In this document: positions 12,101-26,000 of the stretch, one piece after another
Layout of the letters: every line of letters starts with the position of its first letter
Numbering within the stretch: position 1 is the stretch's first letter
Source: Posidonia oceanica
Taxonomy: Eukaryota; Streptophyta; Magnoliopsida; Alismatales; Posidoniaceae
Reading direction: 5' to 3'
Length of the DNA stretch: 64,000 nt
Assembly (NCBI GenBank): GCA_037176725.1
Contig: JAZBRS010000029.1
Location: forward strand, 45,890,001-45,954,000
Translations under genes and position numbers: made by a program
The notes under the pieces: model-generated
Seen by the model: only the letters and a program-made list of their open reading frames with translations
Databases searched by the model: none
What the model was told of the DNA's origin: nothing

Positions 12101-15100
12101 GGGCTTGCACCTATCATTCCTCGCGGTCCGGTCTTGATAAGGCTTGTACCTATCATTCCTGACCTCTTCCGGGTCTTGTTAGGGCTTGCACCTATCATTC
12201 TAGGCGGTCCAGTCGAGATAAGTCTTGTACTTATCACTCCTGACCTCGTCCGAGTCTTGTTTGGGCTTGCACCAATCATTCTTGGCGGTCTGGTTGTGAA
12301 AAGGCTTGTACTGATCTTTCCCGACCTCTTCCGGGTCTTATTTGGGCTTGCACCTATCATTCCTGGCGGTCCGGTCTTCTTAAGTCTTGTACTTATCATT
12401 CCCGACCTCTTCTGTGTCTTGTTTGGGCTTGCACCTATCATTCCAGGCGGTCTAATCTTGATAAGTCTTGTACTAATCATTCCCGACCTCATCCGGGTCT
12501 TTTTAGGGCTTGCACCAATCATTCCTGGCAGTCCGGTCGTGAAAAGGCTTGTCCTGATCATTCTCGACCTCCTCCGTGTCTTGTTAGGGCTTGCACCAAT
12601 CATTCCTGGCGGTCCGGTCTTGATATGGCTTGTACTTGTCATTCCAGACCTCTTCCGGGTCTAGTTAAGGCTTAAACCTATCTTTCCTGGCGGTCCGGTC
12701 TTGATAAGGCTTGTACTTATCATTCCCGACCTTCTCTAGGTCTTGTTAGGGCTTGCACCTATCAATCCAGGCGGTCCGGTATTGATAAGGCTTGTACTTA
12801 TCATTCCCAACCTCTTCTGGGTCTTGTTTGGGCTTGCTCTAATCATTCCTGGCTGTTCGGTCTTGATAGGGCTTGTACTTATCATTCCCGACCTCTTCTG
12901 GGTCTTGTTAGGGCTTGCACCTATCATTCCTAGCGGTCCGGACTTGATAAGGCTTGTACTTATCATTCCTGACCTCTTCCGGGTCTTGCAAGGGCCATCA
13001 CCAATCATTCCTGGCGGTCTGGTCTAGATAAGGCTTGTACTAATCATTATTGACCACTTCCGGGTCTTGTTTGGTCTTGCACCTATTATTCCAGGTGGTC
13101 CGGCCTTGATAAGGCTTGCACTTATCGTTCCTGACCTCTTCCGGGTCTTGTTAGGGCTTGCACCTATCATTCCTGGCGGTCCGGTCTTGATAAGGTTTGT
13201 ACTGATCGTTCTCGACCTCTTCCGGGTCTTGTTAGGGCTTGCACCTATCATTTCAGGCGGTCCGGTCTTGATAAGGCTTGTACTTATCACTCCTGACCTC
13301 TTCCGGGTCTTGTTAGGGCTTGCACCTATCATTCCTGCCAGTCCGGTCTTGATAAGGCTTGTACTTATCATTCCTAACCTCTTCTGGGTCTTGTTATGGC
13401 TTGCAACTATCATTCTTGGCGGTTCGGTCATGATGATGCTTGTACTTGTCACTCCCGAACTCTTCAGGGTCTTGTTAGGGCTTCGCACCTGTCATTCCTA
13501 GTGGTTCGGTCTTGATAAGGCTTGTACTTATCATTCTTGACCACTTCCACCACTTGTTAGGGCTGGCACCTATCATTCCTGGCGGTCCGGTCTTGATAAG
13601 TCTCTTACTTATCATTCCTGACCTCTGCTGGGTATTGTTAGGGCTTTGCACCAATCATTCCTAGCGGTGCTGTCTTGATAAGCCACGTACTTATCATTCC
13701 TGACCTCTTCCGGGTCTTGCTAGGGCTAGCACCTATCATTCCCGGCGGTCCGGTCTTGATAAGGCTTGTACATATCAATACTGACCACTTTCGGGTCTTG
13801 TTTGGGCTTTGCACTTTTCATTCCTGGCTGTTTGGTCTAGATACGGCTTGTACTTATCATTCCTGATCACTTCCGGCTCTTGTTGGTGCTTGCACCTATC
13901 AATCCTGGCGGTCTGGTCTTGATAAGGCAATTACTTATCATTCCGGACCTCCTATGGGTCTTATTAGGGCATTGCACCTATCATTCCAGGCAGTCCGGTC
14001 TTGATAAGACTTGTACTTATCATTCCTAACATCTTCCTGGTCTTGTTAGGGCGTGCACCTATCATTCCTGGCACTTCAGTCTTGGTAAGGCATGTACTTA
14101 TCATTCCTGACAACTTCCGGGTCTTGTTGGGGCTTGCACCTATCCTTCCTAGCGGTCCGGTCTTGATGAGGCTATTACTTATCATTCCTGACCTCTTCCG
14201 GGTCTTGTCTGGGCCTTGCACCTATCATTCCTGGTGGTCCTGTCTTGATATGGCTTGCACTTATCATTCCTGACCTCTTCCGGGTATTGTTAGGGCTTGC
14301 ACCTATCATTCCTAGCGGTCCGGTCTTGATAAGTCTTGTACTTATCATTCTCGACCTCTTCCGCGTCTTGGTAGGGCGTGTTCCAATCATTCTAGGCGGT
14401 CCGGTCGTGAAAAGGCTTGTAGTGATCATTCCCGACCTCTTCCAGGTCATGTTTGGGTTTGCACCTATCATTCCTGGCGGTTTCGTCTTGATAATGCTTG
14501 TACTAATCATTCCAGACCTCTTCCGGGTCTAGTTAGGGCTTGCACCTATCATTCTTGGCAGTCCGGTCTTGATAAGGCTTGTAATTATCATTACCGACCT
14601 CTTCTAGGTCTTGTTAAGGCTTGCACCTACCATTCCTAGAGGTCCGGTCTTGATAAGGCTGGTACTTATCATTCCTAAACTCTTCCTGGTCATGTTAGGG
14701 CTTTGCACCTATCATTCCTGGCGGTTCGGTCTTGATGAGGCTTGTACTTATCATTCCTGACCTCTTCCAGGTCTTGTTTGGGCTTGCACATATCATTCTT
14801 GGCGGTCTGGTCTTGATAAGGCTTGTACTTATCTTTCCAGACCTCTTCCGGGTCTTGTTAGGGCTTGCACCTATCATTCATGGCGGTCCGGTCTTGATAA
14901 GGCTTGTACTTATCATTCCTGACCTCTTCCAGGTCTTGTTTGGGCTTGCACCTATCATTCCTGGTCCGGTCTTGATAAGGCAAGTACTTATCATTCCTGA
15001 CCTCCTCCTGGTCTTGTTAGGGGTCTTGTTAGGGCTTGCACCTATCATTCCCGGCAGTCTAGTCAAGATAAGGCTCGTACTTATCATTCCTGACCTCTTC

Positions 15101-18100
15101 CGGGTCTTGCTAGGGCTTACACCTATCATTCCTGGCGGTCCGGTCTTGATAAGGCTTGTACTAATCATTACTGACCACTTCGGGGTCTTGTTAGGGCTTT
15201 GCACCTATCATTCCTGGCGGTTATGTCGTGATAAGGCTTGTACTGATCTTTCCTAACCACTTTCGGGCCTTGTTAAGGCTTGCACTTATCATTCCAGGCG
15301 GTCCAGTCGTGATAAGGCTCGTACTGATCATTCCCGACCTCTTCCGCGTCTTGTTGGGGTTTGCACCTATCATTCCAAGCGGTCCGGTCTTGATAAGGCT
15401 TGTACTATTCACTCCTAACCTCTTCCGGGTCTTGTTAGGGCTTGCAACTATCATTCCTGCCAGTCCAGTCTTGATTTGGCTTGTAGTTATCAATCCAAAC
15501 CTCTTCTGGGTCTTGTTAGGGCTTGCACATATCATTCTTGGTGGTTCGGTCTTGATGAGGCTTGTACTTGTCATTCCTGAACTCTTCCGCGTCTTGTTTG
15601 GGCTTTGTACAATTCATCCCTCGTGGTTCGGTCTTGATGAGGCTTGTACTTAGCCTTCCTGACCACTTCCGAGTCTTGTTACGGCTGGCACCAATCATTC
15701 CTGGTAGTTCGGTCTTGATAAGGCTTTCACTTATCATTCCTGATCTCTTCCGGGTATTGTTAGGGCTTCGCACCTATCAATCCTGGCGGTCCTGTCTTGA
15801 TAAGCGTTGTACTTATCATTCCTGACCTCTTCCGGGTCTTGCTAGGGCTAGCACCTATCATTCCCGACGGTTCGGTCTTGATAAGGCTTGTACTTATCGA
15901 TACTGACCACTTCCAGGTCTTGTTAGGGCTTTGCATATTTCATTCCAGGCAGTTTGGTCTTGATATGGCTTGTACTTATCATTCCTGATCACTTGCGGGT
16001 CTTGTTATTGCTTGCACCTATCATTCCTGGCGGTCCGGTCATGATAAGGCTATTACTTACCATTCCAGACCTCTTACGGGTCTTATTGGGGCTTTGCACC
16101 TATCAATCCTGGCGGTCCGGTCTTGATAAGGCCTGTACTTATCATTCCTGACATCTTCTTGGTCTTGTTAGTGCTTGCACCTATCATTCCCGGCGTTCCT
16201 GTCCTGATAAGGCTTGTACTTATCATTCTTGACCTCTTCTGGGTCTTGTTAGGGCTTGCACCTATCATTCCTGGCGGTCTGGTCCTAATAAGGCTTGTAC
16301 TTATCATTCCTGACCTATTCCGGGTCTTGCTAGGGCTTGCACCTATCATTCCTGGCGGTCCGGTCTTGATACGGCTTGTACTTATCGTTCCCGTCGTCTT
16401 CCGGGTCTTGTTAGGGCTTGCACCTATCCTTCCTGGCGGTCTGGTCCTAAAAGGGCGTGTACTAATCATTCCTGACCTCTTTTTGGTCTTGTTATGGCTT
16501 TGCACCTAACATTCCTGGCTGTCTGGACTAGGTAAGGCATGTACTTATTATTCCGGACCTCTACCGAGTCTTGCTAGGGCATGCACCTATCATTCCTGGC
16601 GGTCCAGTCTTGATAAGGCTTGTACTTATCATTACAGACCACTTCCGGGTCTAGTTAGGGCTTTGCACCTATCATTCCTGGTGGTCCGGTCTTGATAAGG
16701 CTTTTACGGATCGTTCCTGTCCTCCTCCGGGTCTAGTTGGTGCTTGCACCTATCATTCCTGGCGGTCCGGTCGTGATACGGCTTGTACTGATCATTCCCG
16801 ACCTCTTCCGTGTCTTGTTCGGGCTTGCACCAATCATTCCAGGTGGTCCGGTCTTGATAGGGCCTGTACTTATCGTTCCTGACCTCTAATGAGTCTTGTT
16901 AGGGCTTCCACCTATCATTCCCGGCGATCCGGTCTTGATAAGGCTTGTACTTATCATTCCTGACCTCTTCCGGGTCTTGTTAGGGCTTGCACCTATCATT
17001 CCAGGCGCTTCGGTCTTGATAAGGCGTGTACTTATCATTCCTGACAACTTCCGGCTCATGTTGGGGCTTGCACCTATCCTTCCTGGCGGTCCGGTCTTGA
17101 TGAGGCTATTACTTATCATTCCTGATCTCTTCCGGGTCTTGTCTGGGCCTTGCACCTATCATTCCTGGCGATCCGATCTTCATAAGTCGTGTACCTATCA
17201 TTCCCGACATCTTCCGGGTCTTTTAGGGCTTGCACCAATCATTCCTAGCGGTTCGGTCGTGATAAGGCTTGTTCTGATCATTCCCGACCTCTTCCTAGTC
17301 TCGTAAGGGCTCGCACCTATCATTCCTGGCGGTCCGATCTTAATAAGGCTAGTACTTATCATTCCAGACCTCTTCCGGGTCCAGTTAGGGCTTGCACCTA
17401 TCATTCCTGGTGGTCCGGTCTTGATGAGGCTTGTACTGATCGTTCCAGGCCTCCTCCGGGTCTTGTTGGTGCTTGCACCTATCATTCCTGGCGGTCCGGT
17501 CTTGATAAGGCTTGTACTTATCATTCCCGGCCTCTTCCGGGTCTTGTTAGGGCTTGCACCTATCATTCCTGACAGTCCAATCTTGATAAGGCTTGTACTT
17601 ATCATTCCCGACCTCTTCCTAGTCTTGTTAGGGCTGGCACCTATCATTCCTGGCGGACTGGTCATGATCAGGCTTGTACTTATCCTTCCCGACCTCTTCT
17701 GGGTCTTGTTAGGGCTTGCACCGATCATTCTTGGCAGTCCGGTCGTGATAAGGCAAGTTCTGATCATTCACGACCTCTTCCGGGTCTCGTATGGGCTTGC
17801 ACCTACCATTCATCGCGGTCCGGTCTTGATAAGGCTTGTACTTATCATTCCCGACCTCTTCCTTGTCTTGTTAGGGCTTGCACCTATCATTCCTGGCGGT
17901 CCGGTCGTGAAAAGGCTTGTACTGATCATTCCCGACCTCTTTCGGGTCTTGTTAGGGCTTGCACCTATCATTCCTGGCGGTCCGGTCTTGATAAGGCTTG
18001 TACTTATCATTCCAAACCTCTTCCGGGTCTAGTTAGGTCTTGCACCTATCATTCCTGGCGGTCCGGTCTTGATAAGGCTTGTACTTATCATTCCCGACCT

Positions 18101-18730
18101 CCTCCGGGTCTTGTTAGGGCTTGCACCTATCATTCCAAGTGGTCCGGTCTTGATTTGGCATGTACTGATCATTCCCGACATCTTCCGGGTCTTGTTAGGG
18201 CTTGCACGTATCATTCCTGGCTGTCCAGTCTTGATAGGGCTTGTACTTATCATTCCCGACCTCTTCCTTGTCTTGTTAGGGCTTGCACCTATCATTCCTG
18301 GTGGACTGGTCTTGATAAGGCATGTATTTATCATTCCCGACCTCTTCTGGGTCTTGTTAGGGCTTGCACCTATCTTTCCAGGCGGTCCGGTCATGATAAG
18401 CCTTGTACTTATCGTTCCTGACCTCTTCCAGGTCTGGTTTATGCATGCACCTATAATTCCTAGCGGTCCTGTCTTGATTAGGCTTGCACTTATCGTTCCC
18501 GACCTCATCCGGGTCTTGTTAGGGCTTGCACCTATCATTCCTGGCGGTCCGGTCTTGATAAGGCTTGTACTAATCACTCCTGACCACTTCCAGGTCTTGT
18601 TAAGGCTTCGCACCGATCATTCCTGGCGGTCCGGTCTTGATAAGGCTTGTACTTATCATTCCTGACCTCTTCCGAGTCTTGCTAGGGCATGCACCTGTCA
18701 TTCCTGGCGGTCCGGTCCTGATATGGCTTG

Positions 18731-19380
18731 TACTAATCATTACTAACTACTTCCGGGTCTTGTTAGGGCTTTGCACCTATCATTCCTGGCGGTTCGGTCT
18801 TGGTAAGGCTTGTACTGATCTTTCCTGACCAATTCCGGGTCTTGTTAAGGCTTGCGCCTATCATTCCTGGCGGTCCGGTCGTGGTAATGCTTGTACTGAT
18901 CATTCCGAACCTCTTCCGTGTCTTGTTAGGGCGTGCACCTTTCATTCCAGGTGGTCCGGTCTTGATTAGGCTTGTACTTATCATTCCTGACCACTTCCGA
19001 GTCTTGTTAGGGCTTGCACCGATCATCCTTGCCGATCCAGTCTTGATAAGGCTTGTACTTATCATTCCCGACCTCTTTCGGGTCTAATTAGGGCTTGCAC
19101 CTATCATTCCAGGCGGTCCGGTCTTGATAGGGCTTGTACTAATCATTTTTGTCCTCTTCCGGGTCTTGCTAGGGCTTTGCCCCTATCATTCCCAGCGGTC
19201 CGGTCTTAATAAGGCTTGTACTTATCATTCCTGACCTCTTCCAGGTGTTGCAAGGGCCTGCACTAATCATTCCTGGCGGTCCGGTCTTGATATGGCTTGT
19301 ACTTATCATTCCTGACCTCTTTCGGGTCTTGCAAGGGCCTGCACTAATCATTCCTGGCGGTCCGGTCTTGATATGGCTTG
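18731..19380. repeat. 650-bp tandem satellite block, copy 1
   Basis: Eight monomers (8 x 81 + 2 bp) are repeated next door at a constant offset of 650 bp. The anchors are TACTAATCATTACTAACTAC at 18731 and 19381, and GTCCTCTT at 19151 and 19801. Copies differ by scattered substitutions, so this duplication is older than the 2.7-kb pair at 3721-9149. Confidence 0.82.
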
Positions 19381-20030
19381 TACTAATCATTACTAACTAC
19401 TTCTGGGCCTTGTTAGGGCTTTGCACCTATCATTCCTGGCGGTTAGGTCTTGGTAAGGCTAGTACTGATCTTTCCTGACCACTTCCTGGTCTTGTTAAGG
19501 CTTGCGCCTATTAATCCTGGCGGTCCGGTCGTGGTAATGCTTGTACTGATCATTCCGGACCTCTTCCGTGTCTTGTTAGGGCATGCACCTTTCAATCCAG
19601 GTGGTCCGGTCTTGATTAGGCTTGTACTTATCATTCCTGACCACTTCCGGGTCTTGTTAGGGCTTGCACCGATCATTCTTGCCGATCCAATCTTGATAAG
19701 GCTTGTACTTATCATTCTCGACTTCTTTCGGGTCAAATTAGGGCTTGCACCTATCATTCCAGGCGGTCCGGTCTTGATAGGGCTTGTACTTATCATTTTT
19801 GTCCTCTTTCGGGTCTTGCTAGGGCTTTGCCCCTATCATTCCCAGCGGTCCGGTCTTGATAAGGCTTGTACTTATCATTCCTGACCTCTTCCGGGTCTTG
19901 CAAGGGCCTGCACTAATCATTCCTGGCGGTCCGGTCTTGATATGGCTTGTACTTATCATTCCTGACCTCTTCCGGGTCTTGCAAGGGCCTGCACTAATCA
20001 TTCCTGGCGGTCCGGTCTTGATATGGCTTG
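19381..20030. repeat. 650-bp tandem satellite block, copy 2
   Basis: Second copy of 18731-19380, in the same orientation. After about 20030 the sequence changes to a different monomer context. Confidence 0.8.
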
Positions 20031-23000
20031 TACTTATCATTTCTAACCTCTTTGGGTCTTGTTGGGGCATGCATCTATCATTACTGGCGGTTCGGTCTTG
20101 ATATGGCTTGTACTTATCATTCCTGACATCTTCCGGGTCGTATTGGGGCTTGCACCTATCCTTCCTGGCGGTCCGGTCATGATGAGGCTATTACTTATCA
20201 TTCCAGACCTCTTCCTGGTCTTGTTTGGGCCTTGCACCTATCATTCCTAGCGGTTTGGTCTTGATAAGGCTTGTACTTATCATTCCTGACCTCTTCCGGG
20301 TCTTGTTTGGGCTTGCACCTATCATTCCTGGCGGTCCAGGCATGATAAGGCTTGTACTGGTCATTCCAGACCACTTCCGGGTCGTGTTTGGGCTAGCACC
20401 TTTCATTCCTGGCGGTCAGGTCTTGTTAAGGCATGTACTTATCATTACAGACCTCTTTCGGGTCTGGTTAGGGCTTGCACCAATCATTCCTAGCGGTCCG
20501 GTCATGATAAGGCTTCTACTGATCATTCCCGACCACTTTCGGGTCTTGTTAGGGCTTGCACCTATCATTCCGCACGGTCCGGTCTTGATAAGGCTTGTAC
20601 TTATCATTCCAGACCTCTTCCGGGTTTAGTTAGGGCTTGCACCTATCATTCCTGGCGGTCCGGTCTTGATAGGGCTAGTACTTATCATTCCCGACCTCTT
20701 CCGGGTCTTGTTAGGGCTTGCACCTATCATTTCCTGCCAGTCTGGTCTCGATTTCGCTGGTACTTATCATTCCTAACCTCTTCTGGGTCTTGTTAGGGCA
20801 TGCACCTATCATTCTTGGCGGTTCGGTCTTGATTAGACTTGTACTTGTCATTCCCGAACACTTCCGGGTCTTGTTAGGGCTTTGCACCTGTCATTCCTGG
20901 TGGTTCGGTCTTGATAAGGCTTGTACATATCATTCCTGACCACTTCCGAGTCTTGTTACGGCTGGCACCAATCATTCCTGGCGGTCTGGTCTTGATAAGG
21001 CTTTCATTTATCATTCCTGACCACTTCCGGGTATTGTTAATGCTTTGCATCTATCATTCCTGGCGATCCTGTCTTGATAAGCCTTGTACTAATTATTTCT
21101 GACCTCTTCCGGGTCTTGCTAGGGCTAGCTGCTATCATTCCCGACGGTCCGGTCTTGATAAGAATTGTACTTTTCGATACTGACCACTTCCGGGTCTTGT
21201 TAGGGCTTTGCACATTTCATTCCAGGCTGTTTGGTCTTGATTTGGCTTGTACTTATCATTCCCAATCACTTACGGGTCTTGTTGTTGCTTGCACCTATCA
21301 TTCTTGGCGTCCGGTCTTGATAAGGCTATTACTTGTCATTCCAGACCTCTTATGGGTCTTATTTGGGCTTTGCACCTATCAATCCTGGCGGTCCGGTCTT
21401 GATAAGGCTAGTACTTATCATTGCAGACATCTTCTTGGTCTTGTTAGGGCTTGCACCTATCATTCCAGGCGTTCCGGTCCTGATAAGGCATGTACTTTTC
21501 ATTCCTGACCTCTTCCGAGTCTTGTTAGGGCTTGCACATTTCTTTCCTAGCGGTCCGGTATTGTAAGGATTGTACCTATCATTCCTGACCTATTCCGGGT
21601 CATGCTAGGGCTTGCACCTATCATTCCTGGCGGTACGGTCTTGATAAGGCTTGTACTTATCATTCCTGACCTCTTCTGGGTCTTGTTAGGGCTTGCACTA
21701 ATCAATCCTAGCGGTCCAGTCGTGTAAAGGCTTGTACTGATCATTCCTGACCTCTTCAGGGTCTTGTTTGGGCTTGCACCTGTCATTCCTCGCGGTCCGG
21801 TCTTGATAAGGCTTGTACTTATCATTCCTGACCTCTTCTGTGTCTTATTAGGGCTTGCACCTATCATTCCTGGCGGTCAAGTCTTGATAAGTCTTGTACT
21901 TATCATTCCCCTCTTCTTCCAGGTCTTGTTAGGGCTTGCACCAATCATTCCTGGCAGTACGGTCGTGAAAAGGCTTGTACTGATCGTTCCCGACCTCTTC
22001 TGGGTCTTGTTTGGGCTTGTACCCATCATTCCTGGCGGTCCGGTCTTGATAAGGCTTGTATTTGTCATTCCAGACCTTTTCCTAGTCTAGTTAGGGCTTG
22101 CACCAATCATTCCTGACGGTCCGGTCTTAATAAGGCTTGCACTTTTCATTCCCGACCTTCTCTGGGTCATGTTAGGGCTTCCACCTATCAATCCAGGCGG
22201 TCCGGTACTGATAAGGCTTGTACTTATCATTCCCGACCTCTTCTGGGTCTTGTTTGGTCTTGCACCTATCATTCCTGGCAGTTCGGTCTTGATAGGGCTT
22301 GTACTTATCATTCCCGACCTCTTCCTTGTCTTGTTAGGGCTTGCACCGATCATTCCTGGCGGACTGGTCTTGATAAGGCTTGTACTTATCATTCCCAACC
22401 TCTTCTGGGACTTGTTAGGGCTTGCACCTATCATTCCAAGCGGTCCGATCAAGATACGGCTTGTACTTATCATTCCTGACCTCTTCTGGGTCTTGTTTTT
22501 GAATGCACCTAACATTCCAGGCGGTCCAGTCATGAAAAGGCTTGCACTTATCATTCCCGACCTCTTACGGGTCTTGTTTGGGCTTGCACCTATCATTCCT
22601 GGCTGTCCGGTCTTGATAAGGCTTGTACTAATCATTCCTGACCACTTCCAGGTCTTGGAAAGGCTTTGCACCGATCATTCCTGGCGGTCCGGTCTTGATA
22701 TGGCTTGTACTTATCATTCCTGACCTCTTTCGGGCCTTGCTAGGGCTTGCACCTACCATTCCTGACGGTCTGGTCTTGATAAGGCTTGTACTAATCATTA
22801 TTGACCACTTCCGGGTCTTGTTAGGGCTTTGCCCCAATCATTCCTGGCGGTTAGGTCATGATAAGGCTTGTACTGTTCTTTCCTAACCACTTCGGGTCTT
22901 GTTAGGGCTTGCACCTATCATTCCTAGCGGTCTAGTCGTGATACGGCTTGTACTGATCATTCCCGACCTCTTCCGTGTCGTGTTCGGGCTTGCACCTATC

Positions 23001-26000
23001 ATTCCAGGTGGTCCGGTCATGATAGGGCCAGTACTTATCGTTCCTGACCTCTACCGAGTCTTGTTAGGGCTTCCACCTATCATTCCTGGCGATCCGGTCC
23101 TGATAAGGTTTGCAGCTATCATTCCTGGCAGTCCGGTATTCTTAAGGCTTCTACTTATAATTTCTGTCCTCTTCCGGGTCATGTTAGGGATTTGCACCTA
23201 CCATTCCAGGCGGTTCGGTCTTGATAAGGCTTCTACTTATCATTCCTGACCACTTCCGGTTCTTGTTGGGGCTCGCACCTATCATTCCTGGCGGTCTGGT
23301 CTTGATAAGGCTTGTACTTATCATTTCTAACCTCTTCAGGGTCTTGTTAGGGCTTTGCACCTATCATTCCTGGCGCTTCGGTCTTGATAAGGCATGTACT
23401 TATCATTCCTGACAACTTCCAGGTCATGTTGGGGCTTGCACCTATCCTTCCTGGCAGTCCGGTCTTGATGAGGCTATTACTTATCAATCCTGACCCCTTC
23501 GGGTCTTGTCTGGGCCTTGCACCTATCATTCCTGGCGGTCCAGTCTTGATATGGCTTGCACTTTTCATTCCTGACCTCTTCCGGGTCTTGTTAGGGCTTG
23601 CTCCTATCATTCCTAGCGGTCCAGTCTTGATAAGGCTTGTACTAATCATTCCCGACCACTTCCTGGTCTTGTTAGGGCTTCGCACCGATCATTCCTAGCG
23701 GTCCGGTCTTGATAAGGCTTGTACATATCATTCCTGACCTCTTCCGGGCCTTGCTAGGGCCTGCACCTATCATTCCTGGCGGTCCGGTCTTGATAAGGCT
23801 TGTACTATACATTACTGACCACTTCCGGGTCTTGTTAGGTCTTGCACCTATCATTCCTGGTGGTCCGGCCTTGATAAGGCTTGTACTTATCGTTCCTGAC
23901 CTCTTCCGGGTCTTGTTAGGGCACGCACCTATCATTCCTGGCGGTCCGGTCTTGATAAGGCTTGTACTCATCATTCTTGACCTCTTCCGGGTCTTGTTAG
24001 GGCTTGCACCTATCATTCCAGGCGGTCCGGTCATGATAAGGCTTGTACTTATCACTCCTGACCTCTTTCGGGCCTTGTTAGGGCTTGCACCTATCATTCC
24101 TACCAGTCCGGTCTTGATAAGGCTTGTACTTATCATTCCTAACCTCTTCTGGGTCTTGTTAGGGCTTGCACCTATCATTCTTGGCTGTTCGGTCATGATG
24201 AGGCTTGTACTTGCCACCCCCGAACTGTTCCGGGTCTTGTTAGGGCTTTGCACCTGTCATTCCTAGTGGTTCGGTCTTGATAAGGCTTGTACTTATCATT
24301 CCTGACCACTTCCGAGTCGTGTTTGGGCTGGCACCTATCATTCCTGGCGGTCCCGTCTTAATAAGGCTCTTACTTATCATTCCTGACCTCTGCTGGGTAT
24401 TGTTAGGGCTTTGCACCAATAATTCCTGGCGGTCCTGTCTTGATTAGCCTTGTACTTATCATTCCAGACCTCTTCCGGATCTTGCTAGGGCTAGCACCTT
24501 TCATTCCCGGCGGTCCGGTCTTGATAAGGCTTTTACATATCAATACTGACCACTTCCGGGTCTTGTTAGGGCTTTGCACTTTTCGTTCCTGGCAGTTTGG
24601 TCTTGATACGGCTTGTACTTATCATTCCTGATCACTTCCGGCTCTTGTTGGTGCTTGCACCAATCATTCCTGGCGGTCCGGTCTTGATAAGGCAATTACT
24701 TATCATTCCAGACCTCGTATGGGTCTTATTAGGGCATTGCACCTATCATTCCAAGCAGTCCGGTCTTGATAAGACTTGTACTTCTCATTCCTAACATCTT
24801 CCTGGTCTTGTTAGGGCTTGCACCTATCATTCCAGGCATTCCGGTCCTGATAAGGCTTGTACTAATCATTCCTGACCACTTCCAAGTCTTGTTAGGGCTT
24901 GCACCTATCATTCCTGGCGGTCCGGTCTTGATAGGGATTGTACTTATCATTCCTGAGCTCTTCCGGGTCTTGCTAGGGCTTGCACCTATCATTCCTGGCG
25001 GTCCAGTCATGATAAGGCTTGCACTTGTCATTCCTGACGTCTTCCGGGTTGTGTTAGGGCTTGCACCTATCATTCCAGGTGGTCCGGTCGTGATATGTCT
25101 TGTACTTATCATTCTTGACCTCTTCCGCGTCTTGTTTTGGCTTGCATCAATCCTTCCAGGCGGTCCGGTCGTGAAAAGGCTTGTAGTGATCATTCCCGAC
25201 CGCTTCCGGGTCTTGTTTGGGCTTGAACCTATCATTCCTGGCGGTTTCGTCTGGATAAGGGTTGTACTTATCATTCCAGACCTCTACCGGGTCTAGTTAG
25301 GGCTTTGCCCCTATCATTCCTGGCAGTTCGGTCATGGTAAGGCTTCTACTTATCATTCCTGACCACTTCCGGGTCTTGTTGGGGCTTGCACCTATCATTC
25401 CTAGCGGTCCGGTCTTGATATGGCTTGTACTTATCATTTCTGACCTCTTCCGGGTCTTGTTAGGGCTTTGCATCTATCATTCCTGGCGGTTTGGTCTTGA
25501 TAAGGCTTGTACTTATCATTCCTGACAACTTCCAGGTCTTATTGGGGCTTGCACCTATCCTTCCTGGCGGTCCGGTCTTGATAAGCCTTGTACTTATCAT
25601 TCCAGACCTCTTCCGGATCATGCTAGGGCTAGCACCTTTCATTCCCGGCGGTCCGGTCTTGATAAGGCTTGTACATATCAATACTGACCACTTCCGGGTC
25701 TTGTTAGGGCTTTGCACTTTTCGTTCCTGGCAATTTGGTCTTGATACGGCTTGTACTTATCATTCCTGATCACTTCCGGTTCTTGTTGGTGCTTGCACCT
25801 ATCATTCCTGGCGGTCTGGTCTAGATAAGGCAATTACTTATCATTCCAGACCTCTTATGGGTCTTATTAGGGCATTGCACCAATCATTCCAGGCAGTCCG
25901 GTCTTGATAAGACTTGTAATTATCATTCCTAACATCTCCTGGTCTTGTTAGGGCTTGCACCTATCATTCCAGGCATTCCGGTCCTGATAAGGCTTGTACT

